64,000 nt of DNA from contig NZ_CANNBW010000006.1 in NCBI RefSeq assembly GCF_947502995.1, positions 124,001 to 188,000 on the forward strand. The letters are read 5' to 3'. The notes beneath the pieces are model-generated. The model was not told the DNA's origin. It made no database searches and worked only from the letters and a program-made list of their open reading frames with translations. Both the position numbers and the translations under genes were made by a program. The stretch is from an uncultured Tenacibaculum sp. GTDB taxonomy: Bacteria; Bacteroidota; Bacteroidia; Flavobacteriales; Flavobacteriaceae. Shown in pieces: positions 52,266 to 60,456 of this stretch (positions within the stretch are counted from its first letter, which is position 1; each line of letters starts with the position of its first letter).

Positions 52266-53315
52266 TTATTCAGCTTTATCAACTATAAGTCTTTTTTCTC
52301 TATTGGCTACTTCCCATGCGGTATAAAAAACTAAACGAGTTCTTTTTTCTAATAATTCGTAGTTTATTTTATCTGGAGTATCTGAAGGTTGATGATAATC
52401 TTTGTGTACTCCGTTGAAGTAGAAGATGATTGGAATGTTGTGTTTAGCAAAGTTATAATGATCAGATCGATAGTAGAAGAAATTAGGGTCAGTTCTTCTA
52501 TTGTATCTATAGTTTAGTTTAATATTAGTGTATTTTTTATTTATATTTTCTGAAATATTATGTAATTCAGTACTTAATCTATCAGAACCAATTAAATAGA
52601 TGTAATTAGGATCGTCTTTGTGTCTTGCATCAACTCTTCCTACCATATCGATATTTAAATCGGTAACAGTATTTTTTAAAGGAAAAACAGGATGTTCAGT
52701 GTAGTATTTAGAACCAATTAGCCCTTTTTCCTCAGCAGTAACATGTAAAAAAAGGATAGAACGTTTAGGTCCTTTTCCGGCATCAGCAGCCTTCTTAAAA
52801 GCCTGAGCGATTTCTAAAACAGCTACTGTACCAGATCCATCATCATCAGCTCCATTATAAATTTTCCCATCTTTGGCACCAACATGATCTAAGTGAGCTG
52901 AAATTACAACGATCTCATCAGGTTTTTCTGTACCTTTAATGTATGCTAATACATTTTCAGAATCCTTTAGTTTACCGCCTCTGTGATTTTTAGTTAAATA
53001 AGAAGAAGGTACTTCTTGGAAATAATCATCACCACCCAAAGGGGAAGCAATTCCTTCATTGACATAAAAATCTTTTAAATAATTAATAGCTTTTTTCTGA
53101 CCAGGTTCCCCCGTATCTCTACCCTCAAATTCATCAGAGGCATAAATATAAAGGTGTTTGCTTAAATCTTTGGCTGTGATTGTTTCGCCAAAAACAGTTA
53201 TACTGTCTTTAATAGTAGTATGCTGTTGTGGAGTTGTCGTAGATGAAATTACTTGTTTTCCGGAAGTACAAGCAAACATTCCAAATACGCATGTTGCATA
53301 AATAAAATTCTTCAT
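52266..53315 (-). CDS. M28-family metallopeptidase lipoprotein
   Basis: A 349-residue peptidase with a lipoprotein signal; the lipobox Cys is C16 in FGMFACTSG. Zinc-site residues are H141 and D143 in SAHLDHVG, bridging D157 in YNGADDDGSG, E195/E196 in VTAEEKG, D223 in NIDMVGR and H308 in DYHQPSD. M28 enzymes are aminopeptidases; this one should act at the outer membrane or surface on peptides. It is followed by DUF1304 and preceded by the ABC operon on the same strand. Confidence 0.92.
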   Translation of the reverse strand: MKNFIYATCVFGMFACTSGKQVISSTTTPQQHTTIKDSITVFGETITAKDLSKHLYIYASDEFEGRDTGEPGQKKAINYLKDFYVNEGIASPLGGDDYFQEVPSSYLTKNHRGGKLKDSENVLAYIKGTEKPDEIVVISAHLDHVGAKDGKIYNGADDDGSGTVAVLEIAQAFKKAADAGKGPKRSILFLHVTAEEKGLIGSKYYTEHPVFPLKNTVTDLNIDMVGRVDARHKDDPNYIYLIGSDRLSTELHNISENINKKYTNIKLNYRYNRRTDPNFFYYRSDHYNFAKHNIPIIFYFNGVHKDYHQPSDTPDKINYELLEKRTRLVFYTAWEVANREKRLIVDKAE

Positions 53316-53384
53316 AATAAATATAATGGTTTTTGTAAAATAAGAGGGATTTCAAAAATAAGAGAAAACTAATACACCTCAAAC

Positions 53385-54182
53385 TTAATTTTTGTTAATT
53401 ACAAATTGTTGTAATTCTTTGTTGAAGCTGATATTTTCTTTTGGGAATAGTTGAGAGAATGCATTTTGCTCAATTAAACTAGTTGCGTTACCATTAAAAA
53501 CACGTTCTTTTGTTAGTAAAATAAATTCATCTGCTAATTGCATAGCTAGGTTTACTTCATGTGTGGAAATAAGAATCGTTTTATTTGTGTTTTTTACTAA
53601 GGTTTTTAATAAAGAAAATACTTTATAGGTGTGGTGAATATCTAGGTGAGCTGTTGGTTCATCTAAAATTATTATCTCAGTATCTTGAGCTAGAGCTCTG
53701 GCAATAAGAACTCTTTGTAGTTGACCATCACTAAGTTGATGAAAAGGTTTGTTTTTTAAATGAGTAATATCTGTTAAATCTAAAGCAGTCTGAATTTTTT
53801 TCATGTCGTTTATAGACAAACGATCTAGCCAGTTAGTGTAAGGTTGTCTTCCTAAAGCAACAATTTCAAATACAGAAAGCTGACTTTCAGGTAAACGTTC
53901 CGTGAGTACGACACTTAAAATTTTAGCTAATTCAGGTTGGGTATAATTTTTTATAGAAGCATTTTCAATAAAAATATCACCTGATATAGGTTGTTGAACT
54001 TTACTTAATGTTCTAAGTAGTGTAGATTTTCCAGCGCCATTTTTTCCTAGTAAAGCTACTAATTTACCTTTTGGAACAGATAAATCAATATTTGAAACTA
54101 TAGTGTTCGTCTGTTTTTTTGAAACGTAGCCAACAGATAAGTTTTTAATTTGTAGGATTATATTTTTTTGTTCGATATTCAA
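53385..54182 (-). CDS. FecE-type ABC transporter ATP-binding protein
   Basis: A 265-residue ATPase of the iron-siderophore/B12 type. Walker A is GKNGAGKST, signature LSDGQLQRVLIARAL, Walker B EIIILDEPTAHLD and the switch His in LISTHEVNLA. The partner permease gene ends one base upstream. No periplasmic binding protein gene is visible in this window, so the imported substrate (iron chelate, heme or cobamide) remains open. Confidence 0.92.
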   Translation of the reverse strand: MNIEQKNIILQIKNLSVGYVSKKQTNTIVSNIDLSVPKGKLVALLGKNGAGKSTLLRTLSKVQQPISGDIFIENASIKNYTQPELAKILSVVLTERLPESQLSVFEIVALGRQPYTNWLDRLSINDMKKIQTALDLTDITHLKNKPFHQLSDGQLQRVLIARALAQDTEIIILDEPTAHLDIHHTYKVFSLLKTLVKNTNKTILISTHEVNLAMQLADEFILLTKERVFNGNATSLIEQNAFSQLFPKENISFNKELQQFVINKN

Positions 54183-54183
54183 A

Positions 54184-55215
54184 CTACACGTAAATTTTTT
54201 TCTTTCTAACTAAAAGCCAAATTACAACAGGTGCACCAAATAATGATGTAATTGCGTTTATAGGTAATGTAAATTGGTGTTTTGGTAATTGTGCAATTGT
54301 ATCACAAACTAATAAAACAATAGCTCCAGTAATAGTAACTGCAGGAATTAGTATTTTATGATTAGAAGTTTTAAAAGCTAATTTAGTAATGTGAGGTACG
54401 GCTAAACCAACAAAAGCAATTGGTCCACAAAATGCTGTTATAACTCCAGTTAAAATACTAGTAATAATAAGTATTATATTTCTACTCCTATTTGTGTTAA
54501 TTCCTAAACTTTTAGCGTAATTTTCACCAAGTAAGAAACTGTTTAAAGATTTAATAGAAGTAAAAATTCCCAGCCCACAAACAAAATAAATTCCAGAGAA
54601 AATTAAGATTTCATTCCAGGTTAAGTTTCCAAGGCTTCCAAATCCCCAAAAAACAAATTGCTTTACTTGTTCAGCTTCACTAAAATATGAAAGAACATTT
54701 ATTATAGCAGATGTAAGTGCTCCAAACATTAACCCAATAATTAAAATAGACATGGTATTTCTAACTTTATTAGCCGCAAGTATTACAGCTATTAAAACTA
54801 GAAAAGCACCAAAACTAGCAGCTATTGGTAAACCGATATTTTGAATACTTAAACCTAAAAATCCGCCGATAAATCCAGATCCTAAAACAAATAATGCGAC
54901 TCCTAAACTAGCTCCTGAAGAAATACCTAATACAAAAGGACCTGCTAAAGGATTTCTAAATAATGTTTGCATTAATAAGCCGCTAACAGACAACCCCGAG
55001 CCAACTAAAATAGCAGTGATTGTTTTTGGTAATCTGTAATTAATAATAATAGTTTCCCAGCTAGCTTTAGATGGGGTTTCTCCAAATAAAGTATTAATAA
55101 TCTCTTTTAGTGGAATAGATACGGACCCTAAACTAATGTCTACTAAACTAAAAAATAATAGAGCTAAGCAAAGAATTGTAAAATGAAAATAATATGTTTT
55201 TTTTAAGCTACTCAA
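54184..55215 (-). CDS. FecCD-family ABC permease (metal-chelate or cobamide import)
   Basis: A 343-residue permease with about ten transmembrane helices. The motifs of FecCD/BtuC are present: INYRLPKTITAILVGSGLSVSGLLMQTLFRNPLA, FVLGISSGASLG, FCGPIAFVGLAVPHITKLA, the latter the ATPase-contacting loop. It lies directly after rdgB and before the ATPase gene. Import of a siderophore, heme or vitamin B12 is the family role; the substrate is not read from sequence. Confidence 0.93.
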   Translation of the reverse strand: MSSLKKTYYFHFTILCLALLFFSLVDISLGSVSIPLKEIINTLFGETPSKASWETIIINYRLPKTITAILVGSGLSVSGLLMQTLFRNPLAGPFVLGISSGASLGVALFVLGSGFIGGFLGLSIQNIGLPIAASFGAFLVLIAVILAANKVRNTMSILIIGLMFGALTSAIINVLSYFSEAEQVKQFVFWGFGSLGNLTWNEILIFSGIYFVCGLGIFTSIKSLNSFLLGENYAKSLGINTNRSRNIILIITSILTGVITAFCGPIAFVGLAVPHITKLAFKTSNHKILIPAVTITGAIVLLVCDTIAQLPKHQFTLPINAITSLFGAPVVIWLLVRKKKIYV

Positions 55216-55794
55216 TTAATGAAGTTTTTTAAGAAACTCAACAAGTTTTTGAATAGCCAAACCTCTATGACTTATTTTGTTTTTTGCTTCTGAATTCATT
55301 TCTGCAAAGGATTGTTGATATCCTTTAGGTTGAAAAATAGGGTCATAACCAAAACCTTTTTCTCCTTTTTTACTAGGTAAAATATCTCCTTCACAAATGC
55401 CATCAAAAAGGAATTGCTTTCCATTTAAATTTAAACAAATAGAGGTTCTGAATTGTGCAGTTCTATTATTACTTTCTCCAAGATTTTTTAAAAGTTTAGT
55501 CATATTATTTTCAGCATTGGCAGGTTCACCAGCATATCTTGCAGAATATACTCCAGGTTCGCCATGCAAAGCTTCTACTTCTAATCCTGTATCGTCAGCA
55601 AAACAATTGTAATTATACTTATTGGTAATATGATTAGCCTTTATTTTTGCATTACCTTCTAAAGTTGTAGCAGTTTCTTCAATTTCTTCGAAACAATTAA
55701 TATCTTTTAAAGATAAAAGTTCAATAGAATCAGGTAGCATTTCTTGAACTTCTTTTAATTTATTTAAATTATTGGTAGCAAAAACTAATTTCAT
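55216..55794 (-). CDS. rdgB: Non-canonical purine NTP pyrophosphatase (RdgB/HAM1)
   Basis: A 192-residue enzyme. It has the [16 protein letters not shown] start, [25 protein letters not shown], the [16 protein letters not shown] motif and the [10 protein letters not shown] end, all typical of RdgB. It hydrolyses ITP, dITP and XTP to keep these bases out of DNA. Its stop is adjacent to the permease start, so it is the first gene of a three-gene transcript with the ABC importer genes; the link is probably transcriptional only. Confidence 0.96.
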   Translation of the reverse strand: MKLVFATNNLNKLKEVQEMLPDSIELLSLKDINCFEEIEETATTLEGNAKIKANHITNKYNYNCFADDTGLEVEALHGEPGVYSARYAGEPANAENNMTKLLKNLGESNNRTAQFRTSICLNLNGKQFLFDGICEGDILPSKKGEKGFGYDPIFQPKGYQQSFAEMNSEAKNKISHRGLAIQKLVEFLKKLH

Positions 55795-55902
55795 ATCTAA
55801 AGGTTATCATACAAAAGTAGGATTTTTTATCATCTTTGTCTTTTAATTTCTAATAAATAAAAACATAGATTTACATCCTGTATGCATTGTAAATAAAGGA
55901 AT

Positions 55903-55920
55903 GTCGGGTGAAAGTCGGGT
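55903..55920 (+). repeat. GTCGGGT tandem direct repeat before the XRE regulator
   Basis: GTCGGGT occurs at 55903-55909 and again at 55914-55920, 11 bases apart, in an otherwise very AT-rich gap. The position, about 75 bases before the regulator start, suggests a protein-binding site. Confidence 0.5.
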
Positions 55921-55994
55921 TAAAATCAAACAAAATGTTTCCGAAAAACAAAAACCTAAAGTAAGATTGTATGAGAAATGAAAATATATACAAC

Positions 55995-56501
55995 ATGAAA
56001 CAACCAGAATTAGGAGAGAGAATTTTAAGCCTAAGGAAACAGCAAGGTTTAACTCAAGAAGAATTGGTAGCAAAATGTAATATAAATGTAAGAACTATTC
56101 AGCGTATTGAGGCAGGAGAAGTTACTCCAAGAAGTTACACCTTAAAAGTTATTTTAGATGTGTTAGGAGAGCAGTTAGAAAGTACAGTGGAAAAAGAAAC
56201 AATTAAACCTGTTAGTGATAAAGCTATAATTTCTAAAGGTTGGAAGATGGTGTACTTACCTACAGTTTCTATTATTTTTTTATCGGCATTCATACTTCAT
56301 TTTGCTTTTAGTATAAAAAGTAGTTTAATAATTTGGATGACAGGAAGTGCTTTAGGTTGGTTTTATTGGGATTTTGCTGTAAAAGAATGGATACGATTAG
56401 CATATAGAGAAGGTATTAACAAAAAGAAAATTGTGGAGATTTCTAAAACAGGTTGGTTGTTTGTAGATGATAAAACAGTTGATAAAGCTTTGCAAGAGTA
56501 A
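55995..56501 (+). CDS. XRE-family regulator with two-helix membrane domain
   Basis: A 168-residue protein. The start is placed at MKQPELGERILS, the common start of this family, rather than at an ATG 24 bases upstream. The N-terminal HTH (GERILSLRKQQGLTQEELVAKC, NVRTIQRIEAGEVTPRSYTL) is followed by two transmembrane helices (MVYLPTVSIIFLSAFILHFAF and LIIWMTGSALGWFYWDFAV), a 2TM-type domain. A membrane-bound transcription factor is inferred. The GG-leader peptide gene starts 108 bases downstream with its own promoter. Confidence 0.85.
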   Translation: MKQPELGERILSLRKQQGLTQEELVAKCNINVRTIQRIEAGEVTPRSYTLKVILDVLGEQLESTVEKETIKPVSDKAIISKGWKMVYLPTVSIIFLSAFILHFAFSIKSSLIIWMTGSALGWFYWDFAVKEWIRLAYREGINKKKIVEISKTGWLFVDDKTVDKALQE

Positions 56502-56549
56502 AACTTGAATAAGTTATTAACATAAAATCGTTTTCGTAATTTAAAAGAG

Positions 56550-56580
56550 TTGGTTTAAAGAATTTTATAAAATAGATTTG
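56550..56580 (+). promoter_or_regulatory. Promoter of the GG-leader peptide gene
   Basis: TTG (56550-56552) and TAGATTTG (56573-56580) are separated by 20 bases, a near-ideal Bacteroidota -33/-7 promoter. The start codon is 30 bases after the -7 box. Confidence 0.65.
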
Positions 56581-56609
56581 AGTTTATTAACCTTAAAATC
56601 AAGTCGATA

Positions 56610-56834
56610 ATGAAAGAAAACGTTTTAAAAAAAATTAAAGGAGCAGTATTGCTAAGTAAAGAAGAAAGTAAGACTATTTCTGGCGGATATGGAGGTGGTG
56701 GAATTCCAATTAATACATGTGGTTATTCTCCTTGTATTGCAAAGTTTTATAGTGTCGGGCAATGTGGATCGTTAAAAATCTATAGAGGGACTGTAGCTTT
56801 TAATGGAGGATATACCTTTTGTGTAGGAGCTTAA
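56610..56834 (+). CDS. GG-leader peptide, putative secreted cysteine-containing bacteriocin-like peptide
   Basis: A 74-residue peptide. Residues 1-26 form a double-glycine leader: a basic start (KENVLKKIKG) and LSKEESKTISGG, which fits the LSxxELxxIxGG consensus with a single change. Cleavage after G26 would leave a 48-residue product that begins YGGGG and has four cysteines (C37, C42, C52, C71), enough for two disulfides. The product is Gly-rich and lacks charge clusters. No modification enzyme or C39 peptidase/ABC exporter gene lies in this window, so the exporter would act in trans. A strong promoter precedes it and a terminator follows. Antimicrobial action is a guess; a signalling role is possible. 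Confidence 0.72.
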   Translation: MKENVLKKIKGAVLLSKEESKTISGGYGGGGIPINTCGYSPCIAKFYSVGQCGSLKIYRGTVAFNGGYTFCVGA

Positions 56835-56876
56835 AATATAATTAAATACAGAGTGTTTTTGTATTCTTTTGAATTA

Positions 56877-56907
56877 ATAGCAGGTAGTTTTAATTACCTG
56901 TTTTTTT
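56877..56907 (+). terminator. Terminator of the GG-leader peptide gene
   Basis: The stem CAGGTA (56881-56886) and TACCTG (56895-56900) is followed by seven T. The convergent rlmH gene ends at the T run. Confidence 0.8.
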
Positions 56908-57379
56908 ATTCATGGTGATAGGGTTCGTTTTTAAGAATAGTATATCCACGATAAATTTGTTCTACAATAAATAAACGAATCATTTGATGAGAAAAAGTCA
57001 TTTTCGATAAAGATAATTTTCCATTAGCTTTCTTGTAAACAGTTTCAGAAAAACCATAAGGTCCACCAATTACCAAGACTAATTGCTTAATTCCAGAATT
57101 CATCTTTTTTTGTAAGAAATTAGAAAACTCAATAGAAGTGTAATGTTTCCCTTTGTCATCTAAGAGTATTAGTTGATCTGTATTTTGAAGTTTTGAAAGA
57201 ATAAGTTCACCCTCTTTTTCTTTTTGTTGTGCTTCTGAAAGATTTTTAGCATTTTTTATGTCAGGAATAACTTCTAATTCAAATTTCACATAATGTTTCA
57301 ATCTTTTTTGATAAACATCAATTAGTTGAATTAAATTTTTATCATCAGTTTTTCCTACAGCAAGTAACTTAATTTTCAT
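56906..57379 (-). CDS. rlmH: 23S rRNA (pseudouridine1915-N3)-methyltransferase RlmH
   Basis: A 157-residue SPOUT methyltransferase of standard length. The start MKIKLLAVGKT, the segment LLDDKGKHYTSIEFS, the SAM-binding GGPYGFS and the C-terminal knot QMIRLFIVEQIYRGYTILKNEPYHHE are the RlmH hallmarks. It methylates pseudouridine 1915 in helix 69 of 23S rRNA. It is convergent with the GG-leader peptide gene. Confidence 0.96.
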   Translation of the reverse strand: MKIKLLAVGKTDDKNLIQLIDVYQKRLKHYVKFELEVIPDIKNAKNLSEAQQKEKEGELILSKLQNTDQLILLDDKGKHYTSIEFSNFLQKKMNSGIKQLVLVIGGPYGFSETVYKKANGKLSLSKMTFSHQMIRLFIVEQIYRGYTILKNEPYHHE

Positions 57380-57487
57380 GTTTAACGATTTTGGGCAAAT
57401 CTAAATCAAAAAATCAGTTAAATCCCTCTTTCTTTTAAAGAATCAAATAAATAAATTTACAATGTAAACATTTGAATACTAACTATT

Positions 57488-58882
57488 ATGAGATTCCCCC
57501 CGATGAGTTGCATAATAATCTTAATGGGCTTTTTTCTTACTTCATGCTCAGAAGATTATTTAGTGCAAGATACTGACCAACAATTAAAAATATCAAAAAA
57601 AAGAATAGAGAAAAAGTTTTACGAGAACTGGAATTTGGAAAATCAAGACTACGATTTACAAAAGGTAATGATAGAAGAAGAAAATAGTCCAACAATAGAA
57701 ATTAGCGATGAGCTCTTACGCCGAGGAGGTGCTACAAGAAGAGGAAAAAAAAATTATGTTCATTATATGCCTTGGTTTCAATCAAAATCTATAGATGGTT
57801 TTTGGGGGCAACATTGGACAATGACTAACAAAAATCCAGATTTAGTCGATGCAAATGGAAAAAGAGAAATAGCTTCACATTATTATCCAAAAATAGGGCC
57901 TTATTCAACAAATGATATCGATTTACAAAGATATCACTTAATGTTAATGAAATTAAGTGGTGTAGATGGCGTTATCTTCGATTGGTATGGTTCTAGAAAT
58001 GTTTTAGATTTTGAATTAATAAAAGATGGAATGAATAGTTTTATTCCAGAGTTAGATAAAACAAAGATGAAATTTGCAATTATGTACGAAGATAGGGTGA
58101 TAAGAGAACAGGCAAGAGCTTTATCTAATCTTCAATTAAATCAAGCAAAAGAAGACATTAAGTATATTAAAAGAAATTATTTTAAAAAGAGAAATTATAT
58201 AAGAGTAGGAGGAAAAAAAATGTTAATGATTTTTGGACCTAATTATATTACAGAATCATCAGATTGGCAAGAGATTTTAGAGCCAATAAGAAAACAAAGT
58301 AGAGTATTAGCTTTATGGAATGCTAGAGAAGTTATAGGGAATGAAGTATGTTCTGGTGAGTATACATGGATAGATAAAAATCATTTACAAACATTAAGTG
58401 GTTATTATAATTTCGAAGCTAATTTTAAAAATGAAATTATAGGAGGAGTTGCGTATCCAAGGTTTAATGATTTTTATAAAGAAGGAGGATGGAGAAGTCA
58501 TGGTGCTTATGAATGGGAACTAAAAGGAAATGGATTACAAACTTTTGAAGAATCATTTTATGAATCTAGAAGTCAAAAAACAGATTTTATCCAAATAGCT
58601 ACTTGGAACGACTTTGGTGAAGGAACAATGATAGAACCAACAGAAGAATTTGGTTTTGATCATCTAGAAAAATTACAAGAATTCACAGGAGTAGCATATC
58701 GTAAAGAAGACTTAAGAATACCATATTACATTTATAAATTAAAGAAGCAATTTCCTGAAGATCGAATAGTTCAGTTTTTATGTAAAAGAGCAGAATATTA
58801 TGTTGTTAGAGGAAAGCTTAAAAGATCAAAATTTTTACTAAGTATTTTGTTTCATTATTACGGAGATGAGTTTATTTCATAG
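57488..58882 (+). CDS. GH99/GH71-like glycoside hydrolase lipoprotein
   Basis: A 464-residue lipoprotein with lipobox Cys in LTSC (residue 20). After a linker of about 60 residues the catalytic domain starts with VHYMPWFQ, then IASHYYPKIGPYSTND, LSGVDGVIFDWYG, MKFAIMYEDR and late WNDFGEGTMIEP, which matches the GH99-type WNxWGEGTxIEP motif with Phe for Trp. Family members cleave alpha-mannans or related glycans. No SusC/SusD pair or other glycan genes are nearby, so it acts alone. The likely site is the cell surface or periplasm. Confidence 0.82.
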   Translation: MRFPPMSCIIILMGFFLTSCSEDYLVQDTDQQLKISKKRIEKKFYENWNLENQDYDLQKVMIEEENSPTIEISDELLRRGGATRRGKKNYVHYMPWFQSKSIDGFWGQHWTMTNKNPDLVDANGKREIASHYYPKIGPYSTNDIDLQRYHLMLMKLSGVDGVIFDWYGSRNVLDFELIKDGMNSFIPELDKTKMKFAIMYEDRVIREQARALSNLQLNQAKEDIKYIKRNYFKKRNYIRVGGKKMLMIFGPNYITESSDWQEILEPIRKQSRVLALWNAREVIGNEVCSGEYTWIDKNHLQTLSGYYNFEANFKNEIIGGVAYPRFNDFYKEGGWRSHGAYEWELKGNGLQTFEESFYESRSQKTDFIQIATWNDFGEGTMIEPTEEFGFDHLEKLQEFTGVAYRKEDLRIPYYIYKLKKQFPEDRIVQFLCKRAEYYVVRGKLKRSKFLLSILFHYYGDEFIS

Positions 58883-58910
58883 TTTTTATTATAATTATTA
58901 GTTCGAGTTG

Positions 58911-58960
58911 AATTTTATTTATAGAGGTAAAATATTATTTTTACCTCTATAATAAAATTT
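58911..58960. promoter_or_regulatory. Long inverted repeat just before nadC
   Basis: Arms of 12 perfect bp (ATAGAGGTAAAA at 58921-58932 and TTTTACCTCTAT at 58939-58950) extend outward, past a one-base bulge, by AATTTTATT/AATAAAATT to about 22 bp per arm. The right arm ends two bases before the nadC ATG at 58963. There is no T run on the plus strand, so it is not a normal terminator. It overlaps a TATTTTTA -7-like box (58936-58943) and is likely an operator or leader hairpin. Confidence 0.6.
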
Positions 58961-58962
58961 AC

Positions 58963-59823
58963 ATGATATCTCAAGAACAATTTAATAAAGAACTAGAGTT
59001 AATAATAGCAAATGCAATCCGTGAAGATATAGGAGAAGGAGATCATACGTCATTATCTTGTATTCCAGCAGACGTTACAGGTAAAGCAAAATTATTAGTA
59101 AAAGATGAAGGTGTAATTGCAGGTGTAGAATTTGCTAAGCAAGTTTTCACTTATGTAGATAAAGATTTAAAAGTAGAAACTTTAATAAATGATGGAGAAA
59201 AAGTAAAATATGGAGACATTGTTTTTTATGTTTCCGGAAAATCTCAATCTATACTTCAAGCAGAACGTTTAGTTTTAAATGCAATGCAACGTATGAGCGC
59301 TATTGCAACTAAAACAGGATACTTTATGGGATTGTTAGAGGGAACAAAAACTAAAGTATTAGATACGCGTAAAACAACTCCAGGAATTAGAGCATTAGAA
59401 AAATGGGCTGTAAAAATTGGAGGAGGAGAAAATCATCGTTTTGCTTTATATGATATGGTTATGATTAAAGATAATCATATCGACTTCGCTGGCGGAATAA
59501 CACAAGCCATTACAAAAACAAAAGCTTATTTAGCAGAGAAAAATTTAGATATTAAAATTATAGTAGAAGCTAGGAATTTAGATGAAATTAAAGAGATTTT
59601 ATCTAATGAAGGAGTGTATAGAATTTTAATAGATAATTTTAATTATGAAGATACACGAAAAGCTGTAGAGCTTATTAGTGATCAGTGTTTAACTGAAAGT
59701 TCTGGAGGGATTAATGAAAAAACAATTCGTAAATATGCTGAGTGTGGTGTTGATTTTATCTCTTCTGGAGCATTAACACATTCTGTATATAATTTAGATT
59801 TAAGTTTAAAAGCAGTAGATTAA
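58963..59823 (+). CDS. nadC: Nicotinate-nucleotide pyrophosphorylase (carboxylating)
   Basis: A 286-residue enzyme of normal length. It has AIREDIGEGDHTS at the N-terminus, LNAMQRMSAIATKTG, the KVLDTRKTTPGIRALEKWAVKIGGGENHR active-site run split over a turn, and MIKDNHIDF. It converts quinolinate and PRPP to nicotinate mononucleotide in de novo NAD synthesis. nadA and nadB are not in the window. The gene starts a transcript with a Vat-like and an M3 peptidase gene (gaps of 3 and 9 bases). Confidence 0.96.
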   Translation: MISQEQFNKELELIIANAIREDIGEGDHTSLSCIPADVTGKAKLLVKDEGVIAGVEFAKQVFTYVDKDLKVETLINDGEKVKYGDIVFYVSGKSQSILQAERLVLNAMQRMSAIATKTGYFMGLLEGTKTKVLDTRKTTPGIRALEKWAVKIGGGENHRFALYDMVMIKDNHIDFAGGITQAITKTKAYLAEKNLDIKIIVEARNLDEIKEILSNEGVYRILIDNFNYEDTRKAVELISDQCLTESSGGINEKTIRKYAECGVDFISSGALTHSVYNLDLSLKAVD

Positions 59824-59826
59824 TTT

Positions 59827-60447
59827 ATGGTTGGACCTGATAAGAATATCAAGTTTCCTTTACCTAATTATGATAAATTATGTTTTCTGAAAAATGTAAT
59901 TAAAAATCCGAATATTATTGTTGGAGACTACACTTATTACGATGATTTTGAAAATGTAGAAAATTTCGAAAAAAATGTAAAGTATCATTTTGATTTTACA
60001 GGAGACAAGTTAATCATTGGTAAGTTTTGTATGATTGCTTCAGGAGTTAGTTTTATCATGAATGGAGCAAATCATTTAACTGATGCAATTTCTACGTATC
60101 CTTTTGCCATTTTTGGAAATGGATGGGAGAAATCAATGGAAGGAAAATCTTATCCAAATAAAGGAGATGTGGTAATTGGTAACGATGTTTGGATTGGTCA
60201 TAATGCAACAATAATGGCTGGAGTTACCATTGGAGATGGAGCTATAATCGCTACAAATTCAACCGTAATTAAAGATGTTGCACCTTATTCAATTGTAGGT
60301 GGGAATCCAGCAAAAGAAATAAAAAAACGTTTCAATGAAGAAACTATAGATGAATTATTAATGTTAAAATGGTGGGATTGGCCAATTGAAAAAATCACGG
60401 AAAATCTTCAAAATTTAACTGGTAATTCAATAGATAAACTTAAATAA
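59827..60447 (+). CDS. Vat/CatB-type xenobiotic O-acetyltransferase
   Basis: A 206-residue left-handed beta-helix (hexapeptide) acetyltransferase. It matches Vat proteins: VGDYTYYDDF, KLIIGKFCMIASGVSFIMNGANH with the probable catalytic H83, PFAIFGNGWE, and then hexapeptide repeats VVIGNDVWIGHNATIMAGVTIGDGAIIA and a late KWWDWPIEKI. Vat enzymes inactivate streptogramin A by acetylation; related CatB enzymes act on chloramphenicol. The chromosomal setting between nadC and a peptidase suggests a housekeeping or latent resistance role. Activity is not proven by sequence. Confidence 0.85.
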   Translation: MVGPDKNIKFPLPNYDKLCFLKNVIKNPNIIVGDYTYYDDFENVENFEKNVKYHFDFTGDKLIIGKFCMIASGVSFIMNGANHLTDAISTYPFAIFGNGWEKSMEGKSYPNKGDVVIGNDVWIGHNATIMAGVTIGDGAIIATNSTVIKDVAPYSIVGGNPAKEIKKRFNEETIDELLMLKWWDWPIEKITENLQNLTGNSIDKLK

Positions 60448-60456
60448 CAATCCAAA

